Assembly (NCBI GenBank): GCA_910576385.1
Contig: CAJTIR010000001.1
Location: 62,001-126,000 of the forward strand
Length of the DNA stretch: 64,000 bases
Source of the DNA: Lachnospiraceae bacterium
Lineage (GTDB): Bacteria; Bacillota; Clostridia; Lachnospirales; Lachnospiraceae
Direction: 5' to 3'
Every line of letters starts with the position of its first letter. Positions within the stretch are counted from its first letter, which is position 1. The position numbers and the translations under genes were made by a program. The notes below the pieces were generated by a model. The model was not told the DNA's origin, searched no databases, and worked only from the letters and a program-made list of their open reading frames with translations. This document shows positions 44,266 through 52,755 of the stretch, one piece after another.

Positions 44266-45135
44266 ATGGCAAAATCACCTGCACATCGTTTTGGGCAAAT
44301 TATTGGAAATTTGTTGGAGGATACATTGATTAGATATTGTCAGCCTGTTGCAAAAGAGAATGATATGTATTTAGATTATAAAGATCCAAGAATTGCAAGA
44401 AATAATCGAAATGAAGTGAAATGGATAGACATTAATGGAAATACTCATAAATTAGATATAGTAATTGAGTCAGAGGGTTCAGAAGAGTATAAAGGAAAAC
44501 CCAAAGCATTTATAGAAATTGCATGGCGTAGATATACAAAACATTCCAAAAACAAAGCACAAGAAATATCAGCCGCTATTAAGCCATTAGTTTATCGTTA
44601 TAGTGAGTTTCATCCATTTTAGGGAGTAGTGTTGGCAGGAGAATTTACTAATAATTCTTTAAATCAGATGGAATCGGAAGGGTTTAAGGTTTTATATTTT
44701 TCTATGAAAGCAATTGAAGAGGCTTTTGCTTCACAGAATATCTATATACACTGGGAAGAAGATACTTCAGAAAAAGAGTTACAAGAAAAAGTGGATCAAT
44801 TTGAAAGGTTGTCTAAAAGAGAACAACAATTGATTGGCGATCATCTAATGTCAAATCATAAAGAACAATGGGAGATTTTTTTGCAATGTTTACAGAATGC
44901 ATTGAAGAGAACGATAGAGAGTATTTATATTATCTCCCTATTTGGGGCAGAAAAAGAATTTTGTAATATTCAAGATGCCTGTGATTATATTGCTTCTGAT
45001 CAAAAAGAGATTGCTGTTAAGAAAAATATGTTTCGAGGATATGAGATCATTGTAAAATATTCAAATGGTGATAAAATCGAAATGCGTTTTCAGAAGAAAA
45101 GAGATGCATTGACAAGTTTAGAGAAATTGGTGTAA
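44266..45135 (+). pseudogene. Restriction endonuclease-like gene broken by an in-frame amber stop
   Basis: From ATG 44266 (AAGGGGG upstream) the frame encodes MAKSPAHRFGQIIGNLLEDTLIRY, a nuclease-like core KLDIVIE...AFIEIAWRRYTKHSKNKAQEI (PD-(D/E)xK-like) and YSEFHPF. It then meets TAG at 44620-44622. The same frame resumes at once as GVVLAGEFTNNSLNQMESEGFKVLYFSMKAIEEAF and runs to 45135. Homologues I recall read straight through this position (HPF.GAVLAGxFT). One nonsense change therefore splits a protein of 289 residues. The methyltransferase upstream is intact, so the pair may now only modify DNA. Confidence 0.75.
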
Positions 45136-45213
45136 TTACATAGAAATGTAATCTCAAGAGCAAAGACCTTTTTCCAGAATCTTGTAATATTCAAATCTAT
45201 GTGTTATATTAAC

Positions 45214-45241
45214 TAATAACTATAAGGTTTTACGCCGATAT
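45214..45241 (+). promoter_or_regulatory. SigD (sigma-28) type promoter of the FliD-like gene
   Basis: GCCGATAT at 45234-45241 is a near-perfect sigma-28 -10 box. TAAT at 45214-45217 lies 16 bases upstream as a fair -35. It is 60 bases before the FliD-like start, which fits a flagellar-class gene. Confidence 0.6.
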
Positions 45242-45300
45242 ATAATATGTCAAACATTGGGATATGGATGTCCATATTTTTATTCAAAGGAGTGATGATA

Positions 45301-46470
45301 ATGAGTATGAATCAAGGTTTTTCTTTTTTCCAAGGTCTTTCATCCAGCAGTGGATCGGGAAATATGAATTATCTCTCAGATTATGCCAGCATTAAAAGCG
45401 GTAGTTATGGCAGGCTTATGAAAGCTTACTATGGCAAAGGGAAGAATTCGAGTACAACAGCAAGTGGTTCATCAAGCAGTACAAGTAATGTTCTCGAAAG
45501 GATTCTCGAAGAGAGGAGAAATCCAAAGGTTTCCGAGGATGTAAAAGAAGCAAATTCTAATCTGGTGACTGGAATTTCAAATCTGAAGAGTTCTGTTGCA
45601 ACATTACAGAACAGCAACACTTACACAGATACAGAAAAAGGCCAGAGTGCAACAGCAAAGGTATCTTCTGCAATGAAGAATTTTGTGTCGCAGTATAATG
45701 AAGTTGTGAATGCATCGAAAAAATCCACGATGACAAACAAAACAGCATATGTGGCAAATATGATGAAGGCCACGGCTGCAAATGCGGATAAGCTTTCAGA
45801 AATTGGCGTTACAATCAATGATAATGGAACGCTTCAATTTAATGAGAGTAAGCTTCAGTCAGCAGAACTCTCTAAGGTACAGGAGCTTTTTTCAGCCGAT
45901 GATAGCATGAGCTATGGTTCTACAGTGATGTCACGTCTTCAATTCGCTGGCATTACTGGTGGTGTGAGTGAAGATAAGAACAACACTGCAGGTACCAGCG
46001 CCGCATCCTTGAAGGCAGACGGTGAAGCGCTTGCATCTGATAAGTTATATCAAAAAATTAAGGATAAAGATGGCAAGGAATCTTATGATATTGACAAAAT
46101 CTTTTCCACTGCTAAGAGCTTTGTGACCAATTATAACAATATGTTTGATGCAGCCAAATCCAGCACAAATTCTGGAGTATTGGCGAATTTAGCTCAGATC
46201 AGGGAAAAAACAGCGCAAAATAAGGATATGCTTGAGCAGTTTGGAATTAGTGTAGATGAGAAGGGCAAATTGAAGATTGATGAGGACAAATTTAAAAAAT
46301 CAGATATGTCTGAAGTACAGAAATTCTTCAAAGATTATGGTTCTTCTGTTGCCGCCAACGCATCACTGGTAGACTATTATACCACTACAAAAGCGAATGC
46401 TACCAATGGTTATACCGCTGCAGGGGCATATAATGTACAGGGAAGTTCCCGTTTTGCTGATTTCATATAA
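45301..46470 (+). CDS. FliD-like (flagellar cap C-terminal domain) protein
   Basis: The ATG at 45301 follows AAGGAGTGATG. The 389-residue protein has a Ser/Gly/Thr-rich N-terminus and two related segments, each with a V.NYN or VSQYNE helix, an L.Q.R or ..NAD.L turn, a GI..DE.G.L or GVTINDNGTL turn and a F..D.S stretch. This is the repeated pattern of the FliD C-terminal domain (hook-associated protein 2). There is no signal peptide, as expected for type III export. No other flagellar genes are nearby; the SigD-like promoter supports a motility link. It might instead be an orphan surface protein. Confidence 0.6.
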   Translation: MSMNQGFSFFQGLSSSSGSGNMNYLSDYASIKSGSYGRLMKAYYGKGKNSSTTASGSSSSTSNVLERILEERRNPKVSEDVKEANSNLVTGISNLKSSVATLQNSNTYTDTEKGQSATAKVSSAMKNFVSQYNEVVNASKKSTMTNKTAYVANMMKATAANADKLSEIGVTINDNGTLQFNESKLQSAELSKVQELFSADDSMSYGSTVMSRLQFAGITGGVSEDKNNTAGTSAASLKADGEALASDKLYQKIKDKDGKESYDIDKIFSTAKSFVTNYNNMFDAAKSSTNSGVLANLAQIREKTAQNKDMLEQFGISVDEKGKLKIDEDKFKKSDMSEVQKFFKDYGSSVAANASLVDYYTTTKANATNGYTAAGAYNVQGSSRFADFI

Positions 46471-46583
46471 TCTGTGTTTTGACAGCGACAAGGAGTGCTT
46501 ACAGATAAATATGGAAGAAAAAGAGTGGGAGACTGTTAAAACAGTGACGACTATTTAAAATATATGAAATTAGGCTAAGAATA

Positions 46584-46624
46584 TTAAGGTACTGCGATTC
46601 CTTTTGGGAATCGCAGTACCTTAA
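46584..46624. terminator. Bidirectional terminator between fliD-like gene and rarA
   Basis: An 18-bp perfect stem (arms 46584-46601 and 46607-46624; core GGTACTGCGATTCC) with a 5-base loop lies between convergent genes. The T-run is weak on both sides. Confidence 0.7.
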
Positions 46625-46734
46625 ATTATATCTGATGAAAAGCCGTATGGCCATATTGGGATGTCCAGGGAGATAGATTAAAATTTATGGGCAGTATTTT
46701 TATATAATTTTTCCTGCGGGTTTGATACCCTTTG

Positions 46735-48072
46735 TTATGGTACTTTTGATTCTGTATTACCATATTTCCATTCTAAGATTTCTTCCAGTCGTTTCTTGAC
46801 TTGTTTCTCCTGTCCCTGCTCGGTAGGCTGATAATATCTTCGGTCTGATAAAGAATCTGGAAGGCATTGCATTCTAGACAATTTTTCTTCTGTATCATGG
46901 GCATAAATATAATTTTTCCCATAGTTAAGCTCTTTCATTAAATTAGTTGGCGCATTACAAATCTGTAAGGGCACTGGTTCCGCTGGAGATTTGCGGATGT
47001 CTTGTTTGCAGTTCTCACATGCCATATAGAGTGCGTTAGATTTTGGCGCCATAGAGAGATAGACAACCGCATGTGTCAGGTGTACATCACATTCAGGCAT
47101 CCCGAGAAAATGGCAAGCTTGATAGGCTGCCACTGTGATCTGTAAGGCCTCAGGATCCGCCATCCCCACATCTTCACTGGCAAAACGCACCAGCCGTCTG
47201 GCGATATAGAGAGGGTCTTCGCCGCCGTCTAACATACGGCACATCCAGTATACTGCAGCGTCTGGATCACTGTTGCGCATAGATTTGTGCAGTGCAGAAA
47301 TGAGATTGTAATGTTCCTCACCATTCTTATCATATAATAGCGATCGACGGTTCATGCATTGTGCGAGCACTTCCTCATCCACACACAGAATTGCTTTCTC
47401 ATTCATCCTGCCGTTAAATACTGCCATCTCCAGAGTGTTCAGTGCCGTCCTTGCATCTCCATTGGCAAAACGGGCAATGGCAGATAAATGGGCATCTTCG
47501 ATAAAGATCTTCATATTTCCAAGTCCTTTTGGATTCTTTAACGCATTGTGTAATAGCTCTGTCAAATCGTCTTCTTGCAATGCTTTTAAAATGAATACTT
47601 TACAGCGGGACAGTAAAGCGGAATTAATCTCAAAAGAAGGATTCTCCGTGGTCGCTCCGATTAGGATAATACTGCCTTTTTCCACAAATGGCAGGAATGC
47701 ATCTTGCTGTGCTTTATTAAAACGGTGAATCTCGTCAGCAAAAAGCAGAGTACGGATCCCCATGCGACGGTTGTCCTCGGCACGCGTCATGACTTCCTTA
47801 ATCTCTTTGATGGTGCTGTTGACGGCGCTGTACTCCACAAATTCTGACCTGGTTTTTTCGGCAATAATTCTTGCCAATGTAGTTTTGCCCACTCCAGGAG
47901 GTCCCCAAAATATCATAGAAGAAATCTGGTCGTTCTCAATCAGTCGCCGTAAGATTTTCCCTTCCCCAATCAGATGTTTCTGTCCAACATAGTTTTCCAG
48001 GCTGTCCGGTCGCAGGCGGCTGGCAAGAGGCGCCGTTGTCTCTCGATTGTCAAATAGGCTTAGCTGTTCCAT
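46735..48072 (-). CDS. rarA: Replication-associated recombination protein A (RarA/MgsA, AAA+ ATPase)
   Basis: The 445-residue protein has the N-terminal clamp-binding-like motif EQLSLFD, the Walker A GPPGVGKT at 57-64, a Walker B FADEIHRF segment, sensor-1 ATTENPS and the C-terminal tetramerisation domain (SALHKSMRNSDPDAAVYWMCRMLDGGEDP). RarA acts at stalled replication forks and is related to clamp loaders. It is normally a single-copy core chromosomal gene, so its position inside the recombinase-bounded segment is unexpected. Whether another copy exists elsewhere in the genome cannot be told here. Confidence 0.95.
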   Translation of the reverse strand: MEQLSLFDNRETTAPLASRLRPDSLENYVGQKHLIGEGKILRRLIENDQISSMIFWGPPGVGKTTLARIIAEKTRSEFVEYSAVNSTIKEIKEVMTRAEDNRRMGIRTLLFADEIHRFNKAQQDAFLPFVEKGSIILIGATTENPSFEINSALLSRCKVFILKALQEDDLTELLHNALKNPKGLGNMKIFIEDAHLSAIARFANGDARTALNTLEMAVFNGRMNEKAILCVDEEVLAQCMNRRSLLYDKNGEEHYNLISALHKSMRNSDPDAAVYWMCRMLDGGEDPLYIARRLVRFASEDVGMADPEALQITVAAYQACHFLGMPECDVHLTHAVVYLSMAPKSNALYMACENCKQDIRKSPAEPVPLQICNAPTNLMKELNYGKNYIYAHDTEEKLSRMQCLPDSLSDRRYYQPTEQGQEKQVKKRLEEILEWKYGNTESKVP

Positions 48073-48271
48073 ACTCTGTTACCTCTATCTGTTTAAACGC
48101 TTTAAAAATACAATAAAAATTGTCTGATTTTAAAAAGATACTGGATTGTCATAGTCTCTATTTCATAATGTTTATAATATAGCATACAAAAAAAAGTTAC
48201 TCAAGAAGTTTCCTCAAAATATGTTATAATAGAATCCATGTATTCCGCCAGACAGATATATTCCGTCTCTA

Positions 48272-48511
48272 GTGGAAGAATATGCATTTACAGATCAGCT
48301 TGTCAGTTTAATGGCTCAATATGCCAGTAATCCCCAGCCAGTTTATATGATTCTGGGCATGGAAGATGAAATTTTATCTTCGGTCTACACAGAGAAAATG
48401 GTAGCGGCTGCTAAGTTGTGGAAGATTTCAGGAAGGCACAGTTTATCTGGAAATCAGCAATTCTATTCTGTATTCAGAGAAGCTGTGGAAGAGATTGAAA
48501 TACAATTATAA
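48272..48511 (+). pseudogene. Orphan 79-codon frame, probable fragment of an esterase-like protein
   Basis: The frame starts at a GTG without a ribosome binding site and is open a few codons further upstream (IPPDRYIPSLVEEYAFTDQLVSLMAQYASNPQPVYMILGMEDEIL). The VYMILGMEDEILSSVYTEKMVAAAK part reads like the acidic-residue strand of an alpha/beta hydrolase C-terminus. The N-terminal two thirds are missing. I regard it as a relic, but a short expressed protein cannot be excluded. Confidence 0.35.
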
Positions 48512-48694
48512 AAAGTTATGGCAGTATGTAAAAGTATAAAAATGAAATATGATAATAGCTGAAATTATTTGTGCTGTCTAGATGATGGTTGGCTGCCGGA
48601 CAAGTAAGAATATAATATTATATGGAAACTTCCCAGCATGTAACAAGCTATTTTAAAATAATAATAGAATAAGTAAATGCAGCAGGGAAGTTTC

Positions 48695-48868
48695 ATGAAA
48701 CAAGAAAAATATCAACGATTAGAACTGGAACAGAATGGTATGCAGGTGGTATTGGAATTTCCAACAGAATCGGGGAATGACGAAAAAATAAAAAGAGAAG
48801 TGAAAGAAATTCTCTTCCATATACTTCAAGAATATTTCACAAAGAATATGTATTACTCCAGTGATTAA
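48695..48868 (+). CDS. Small TnpW-like protein preceding the recombinase
   Basis: The ATG at 48695 has AGGGAAG seven bases upstream. The 57-residue protein reads KQEKYQRLELEQNGMQVVLEFP and then EKIKREVKEILFHILQEYF: two strands and a helix with no cysteine or membrane segment. Small proteins of this size and pattern, such as the TnpW-type proteins of Tn4451-like elements, accompany large serine recombinases in clostridial elements. A role as accessory or directionality factor is only an inference from position, 103 bases before the recombinase. Confidence 0.6.
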   Translation: MKQEKYQRLELEQNGMQVVLEFPTESGNDEKIKREVKEILFHILQEYFTKNMYYSSD

Positions 48869-48971
48869 ATATCGGCTTTATGATCTGTCTAAATGTTTAT
48901 CTACATAGAATTTATCAACATTTAATCTTCAGAGAAATAGTTATAAAATTGGAAAAAGGAAAAGTGTTATT

Positions 48972-50750
48972 ATGGATGAGAGGAAAAAATTAGCTGCTAA
49001 TGCGGGAACAGAGAAGAAACGAGTGAGAATGTTACTGCGAGTCAGCTCTGATCAGCAGTTAGAATCGGATGGGGATTTGAATGTGCAAAGACAGCTTGTC
49101 TTAGATTATATACAAAGGCATTCCCAATGGATATTGGATGAAAAGGAATATTTTGAGGGAAGCAGCAGCGGTTATAAAAATGCTGTTGCAGACAGAGAGA
49201 TTTTACAGGAAGCTTATCGGGATGCCAAGAATCATGAATATGAGATTTTGGTTGTATATAAGGATGATCGAATTGGCCGCAGGATGTGGGAAATCGGCGG
49301 GTATATCATGTCTTTAAAAAGTCTTGGCGTGGATATCTATACAGTAAAAGATGGCTGTATTTCTCCAGATAGCAATGACATTATGGGGCAGATGATGCTG
49401 GCGTTAAGATATGGAAATGCACAAAAAAGCAGTGCAGATACAGGAATGAGAGTCAAAGATACTGCCCAAAAGTTAGTGCAGGCGGGAAAATTTATGGGAG
49501 GCAAAGCGCCTTATGGTTATCTGTTGGAACATTCGGGTGAGATCAGTAAGCATGGACGGGCATTAAAGCATTTAGTAATACAGAAAGAACGGGCGGAGGC
49601 GGTAAAATATATCTATCAATTATCCTTAGAGAAAGAATATGGTTCTGTTAAAATTGCAAAAACATTGAATCAGGATGATAGATACAGAGAACTGGCGCCC
49701 AATGATGTCTGGAAAAGCGGAACGATTACCAGTATTTTGACAAATCCAATTTATGCAGGCTATACGGCTTACAACCGCAGGGAAAGTCTAAATGGCAGGC
49801 ATCGCAGTCTAAACAGTGAGGAATGGATATTATCCAGAGAAGCAAATCCAGATATTATAATTATTGAGGAAAATACTTGGAGAGAGGTACAGAAGAAACG
49901 GGAGAGACGTAATCATCAATACACAAAATCACAGAAAAATCAAGATTTAACAGTAATAAAAAGAAATGACGGCATGTTATCTTTGGCAGATGTTTTGTAC
50001 TGTGGTTATTGCGGCTGCAAGATGGTAAACGGCAGTAAATATAATTATTGGACAATCAAAGATACGAAAGAACGCAAAACCAGTAAGACCGCGATTTATA
50101 AATGTCAAAATGCAGCGCAGGGAGTTCCCCATAATAAGACAAAGCAGTTTCGGGCGGACGAGATAGAGCCGGTCATTTATGAGATATTAGCTGAGTATAT
50201 CAGTAAACTACAGAAAAATGATAACATTATAGAACTGATTTTAGAACATCACAAGCAGGAAATACAAAGAAAAAAACAGGAGTTAGAGACAGCACAAAGC
50301 GAACTTAATAAAATCAGATCAGGTATTTATGTGATGGAGGATAGAATACCAGAAGCTATCACTGGAGTATATGCCCTTACTTTAGAAGATTTGGTTCATA
50401 ACATCCATATACAAAAAGAAAAAGAGCAAAAACAACTGGCATTGTTACATGAAAAGGAAATCATGTTACAGGACTGTTTTGATAGAGCAAAGGATTGGCA
50501 GAAATTAGTTTCTGGAGTACATGATAATAGCAATGTGGTTATTTCACAGAATATAAGAAAGATACCTACATGGCGAGAGATATTTTTGTCTGCGGATATA
50601 TCTACAAAACGGGTGCTGATAAACAAATTAACGGAACGTATCGACGTCACCAAGGAGAGATTAGTGATTCGTTTGTGTGTTGGCCAGGATGAAAGTCTGC
50701 CCAAGTCGAGAATCAATGGCTACGAAGTGGTACCGAAACAAAGGCTATGA
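48972..50750 (+). CDS. Large serine recombinase
   Basis: The 592-residue protein has an N-terminal resolvase catalytic domain (about 17-155) with the nucleophile Ser25 or Ser26 in LLRVSSDQQ, and KDDRIGRR and the following helix E region. A recombinase domain follows (about 175-310: GGKAPYGYLLE...SGTITSILTNPIYAGY), then a zinc ribbon from Cys344 and Cys347 (CGYCGCKM...YKCQN) and a coiled-coil C-terminus. This is the serine integrase/SpoIVCA/TndX architecture. Its last eight codons cross attR into the SleC-like gene, so excision would change the protein's C-terminus. The start is ATG 48972. Confidence 0.95.
   Translation: MDERKKLAANAGTEKKRVRMLLRVSSDQQLESDGDLNVQRQLVLDYIQRHSQWILDEKEYFEGSSSGYKNAVADREILQEAYRDAKNHEYEILVVYKDDRIGRRMWEIGGYIMSLKSLGVDIYTVKDGCISPDSNDIMGQMMLALRYGNAQKSSADTGMRVKDTAQKLVQAGKFMGGKAPYGYLLEHSGEISKHGRALKHLVIQKERAEAVKYIYQLSLEKEYGSVKIAKTLNQDDRYRELAPNDVWKSGTITSILTNPIYAGYTAYNRRESLNGRHRSLNSEEWILSREANPDIIIIEENTWREVQKKRERRNHQYTKSQKNQDLTVIKRNDGMLSLADVLYCGYCGCKMVNGSKYNYWTIKDTKERKTSKTAIYKCQNAAQGVPHNKTKQFRADEIEPVIYEILAEYISKLQKNDNIIELILEHHKQEIQRKKQELETAQSELNKIRSGIYVMEDRIPEAITGVYALTLEDLVHNIHIQKEKEQKQLALLHEKEIMLQDCFDRAKDWQKLVSGVHDNSNVVISQNIRKIPTWREIFLSADISTKRVLINKLTERIDVTKERLVIRLCVGQDESLPKSRINGYEVVPKQRL
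50726..50732. other. attR: right junction core of the integrated element
   Basis: AGTGGTA again, preceded by the attP arm AATCAATGGCTACGA and followed by the host gene codons CGA AAC AAA GGC. The recombinase stop codon is at 50748-50750, beyond the core. Confidence 0.85.
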
Positions 50751-50955
50751 TTTTACAATCACATCTTCCACAGCATATGACCATAAATGGGTCTATGGAA
50801 GAAATTATTTCAGCAGCATTTCCAGAGTAGTAGATGAGATGTTCTCTAATTTCCTTTCAAGGCCTAATGTGCGTCAGCCAATTCTCACACAGTACTGTGA
50901 TGGCCAGAGAGTTTCATGCCCCAATTGGCTGAGCAAATGGTATTTGCGTATCTAA
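50731..50955 (+). pseudogene. SleC-like spore cortex-lytic protein, 3' part (interrupted gene)
   Basis: The frame reads YRNKGYDFTITSSTAYDHKWVYGRNYFSSISRVVDEMFSNFLSRPNVRQPILTQYCDGQRVSCPNWLSKW. This is exactly the continuation of the 5' part at 41281-41961. After WLSKW homologues go on with GSKYLGDQGYSA and a peptidoglycan-binding repeat; here the sequence changes and stops at 50955 (YLRI). Joined, the two parts give 301 residues without the usual C-terminal roughly 100-residue binding region. The gene may thus be degenerate apart from the insertion. Confidence 0.85.
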
Positions 50956-51007
50956 TATTCTGGCAGTGAGAGGGCATAGTGTCTTATTTTACAGAGTGAT
51001 ACATTCA

Positions 51008-51030
51008 AGAACGCCAGTGGCGTTCTTGTT
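51008..51030 (+). terminator. Hairpin after the SleC-like 3' part
   Basis: CAAGAACGCC (51008-51017) pairs with GGCGTTCTTG (51021-51030), followed by TTGCATT. It separates the split gene from the Ter cluster. Confidence 0.65.
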
Positions 51031-51069
51031 GCATTGATAGAAGCTGGTGTTTTCTCTGATGAGATAAAA

Positions 51070-52755
51070 ATGGCAAATGATAGAAAAAAGTTGGATTATG
51101 TGGTAAAATCAAAATTACAGAAAAAATATAAGGTGTGGTTTACGATGGAAAAAGAACTGAGGATCCGGCATAATCCTAGGAAGATTGTGTCGGTTATGGA
51201 GTTTGCACAAACCAAAGGTGATATCAAACAGAATACAAAGGATGTATATTTTGTGCGGCTCTTGGGAGACAATGGAACCTTGTTGCGGGATATGGAGCAG
51301 ATGGATGCCCATTTAAGTGCAGCTATGGCAGAGCGGAACTGTATGTATCAGCGTATCACAAAACTTCCAGGATTGCCAGTGCAGCAGGAAGTTGCGTATT
51401 ATACAGACTGTTATCAGAATTGGAAACAGAGTGGGGAGCTGACCATAGAAACAGAACAGAGTAGGAAAATGGGTATTTTTCCAAAAGTTTTGGCGCAGGC
51501 ATGTCAAAAGGCTGTAAAGGCATTGGCAGACAGTAAAAATTCTTTGAATGCTTCTATTGAAAAAAATTTTGTGGTGAAGATTCTATATTGGTTGGACCAG
51601 ATTCTTAAGAAATTTCCTGGAAAATGGGAGCAGAACAGTGTGATAAAAATAGTTTCTCATAATATTACCCGTGGACAGGAATATTGTTTTTTTTATTTTT
51701 TATCACTTTTAGGCATGGATGTATTATTGATTCAAAGCAGACAGGATGTCGGGCAGGAAATAGACCGTCTTGGGTTGTCCTATAAGCAGCAATTGGGAGA
51801 ATGGGCAACATATGAGATACCAGAATATCATTTTGAAATTTATCAAACTGCCCAGAAGACAGAGAACGATTCTGGTGGTGCTGCCAGCGCCCAGGCGGCG
51901 GGCAATGCAGTGAAAATTCATCTGCCAGAACGAAATCGAAGGCCGGTAAAATCAAAATCACAGCACTCTGGCAGTGTGGTTCATAAAGAGCAGCAGGTTT
52001 CCAGTAACCCAGTGAAAATTCATCTGCCAGAACGAAATCGCAGGTCTGTGAGTTCGCAGCCACAGCCAGCCAATGCATCGGTAAAAATCAGTCCTCCGCA
52101 GCGCAGCAGAGTAGATATGAATTCGTCTTTTCCACAGCATAGCCGAGCAGATACGAATTTATCTTCTATGCCAGTACGTCGGGAAAAATCCTTTGAGGAA
52201 TTGGCACAGCTTGCCTCTTCTGTGGTTCTGGTGGGAATTCATAACAATAGAGGAGAGATGATCGGCACCGGATCTGGAATAATGATTGGCACCAAGGGAT
52301 ATATTCTCACTAATAATCACGTGGCCAGCGGCGGATGCTTTTACACCGTGCGCATTGAGGAGGAGCAGACAGTCTATGAGACAGAGGAAGTGATTAAGTA
52401 TAATCCGCTGCTGGATTTAGCAGTTTTGCGTATTGATCGTATTTTACAGCCGCTTCCGATTTATGCTGGTTCACAGAAGCTGGTGCGAGGCCAGCGTGTG
52501 GTTGCAATTGGAAGTCCCTTGGGGTTGTTCAATTCGGTGTCTGATGGGATTATCTCTGGTTTTCGTGTGATCAATGATGTGGATATGATACAGTTCACAG
52601 CGCCGATATCCCACGGAAGTTCCGGCGGTGCACTGCTTAATATGTATGGGGAGGTAATCGGGATTAGCACAGCAGGGATCGATGAAGGACAGAATATCAA
52701 TTTAGCGATAGGTTACGAATGTATCAGAATGTTTGTGCAGGGATTTATCTGTTGA
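51070..52755 (+). CDS. Trypsin-like (HtrA-type) serine protease fused to a YceG-like module
   Basis: The start is uncertain (ATG 51070 or 51145; neither has a perfect site). From 51070 the protein has 561 residues. Residues about 150-260 (FVVKILYWLDQILKKF...YFLSLLGMDVLLIQSRQD) match the repeated module of the YceG-like protein at 53593. A linker follows with three copies of a V-K-I-[HS]-[LP]-P-[EQ]-R repeat. The C-terminal third is a trypsin-fold protease with His417 (TNNHVASG), Asp449 (LLDLAVLRID) and Ser518 (GSSGGALL). There is no signal peptide or membrane helix, so it should act in the cytoplasm. It heads the Ter/Tel cluster. Confidence 0.8.
   Translation: MANDRKKLDYVVKSKLQKKYKVWFTMEKELRIRHNPRKIVSVMEFAQTKGDIKQNTKDVYFVRLLGDNGTLLRDMEQMDAHLSAAMAERNCMYQRITKLPGLPVQQEVAYYTDCYQNWKQSGELTIETEQSRKMGIFPKVLAQACQKAVKALADSKNSLNASIEKNFVVKILYWLDQILKKFPGKWEQNSVIKIVSHNITRGQEYCFFYFLSLLGMDVLLIQSRQDVGQEIDRLGLSYKQQLGEWATYEIPEYHFEIYQTAQKTENDSGGAASAQAAGNAVKIHLPERNRRPVKSKSQHSGSVVHKEQQVSSNPVKIHLPERNRRSVSSQPQPANASVKISPPQRSRVDMNSSFPQHSRADTNLSSMPVRREKSFEELAQLASSVVLVGIHNNRGEMIGTGSGIMIGTKGYILTNNHVASGGCFYTVRIEEEQTVYETEEVIKYNPLLDLAVLRIDRILQPLPIYAGSQKLVRGQRVVAIGSPLGLFNSVSDGIISGFRVINDVDMIQFTAPISHGSSGGALLNMYGEVIGISTAGIDEGQNINLAIGYECIRMFVQGFIC

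Larger units (their letters stand above)
41962..50730. mobile_element. 8.77-kb serine-recombinase element inserted in a SleC-like gene
   Basis: The bounds come from the shared AGTGGTA cores. Removal of the segment restores one open frame in the host gene (GAG TGG TAC CGA AAC). Joining the element ends yields a dyad with TACGAAGT/ACTTCGTA arms and further AATCA/TGATT symmetry. The recombinase lies at the right end and reads out across attR. Cargo from left to right: a membrane protein (-), a MITE, a methyltransferase, a broken restriction gene, a FliD-like gene, rarA (-), a hydrolase-like relic, a small protein and the recombinase. No conjugation, replication or phage structural genes are visible, so it is not self-transmissible on this evidence. 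Confidence 0.85.

Noticed and set aside
44266-45135. Pyrrolysine or programmed readthrough at the amber codon
   Set aside because: No pyl genes or downstream structure are visible, and homologues of this nuclease have no special residue there; a simple nonsense mutation is more likely.
41962-50730. Prophage or conjugative element
   Set aside because: No capsid, tail, terminase, relaxase or type IV secretion genes occur between the junctions; it is a small recombinase-only element.
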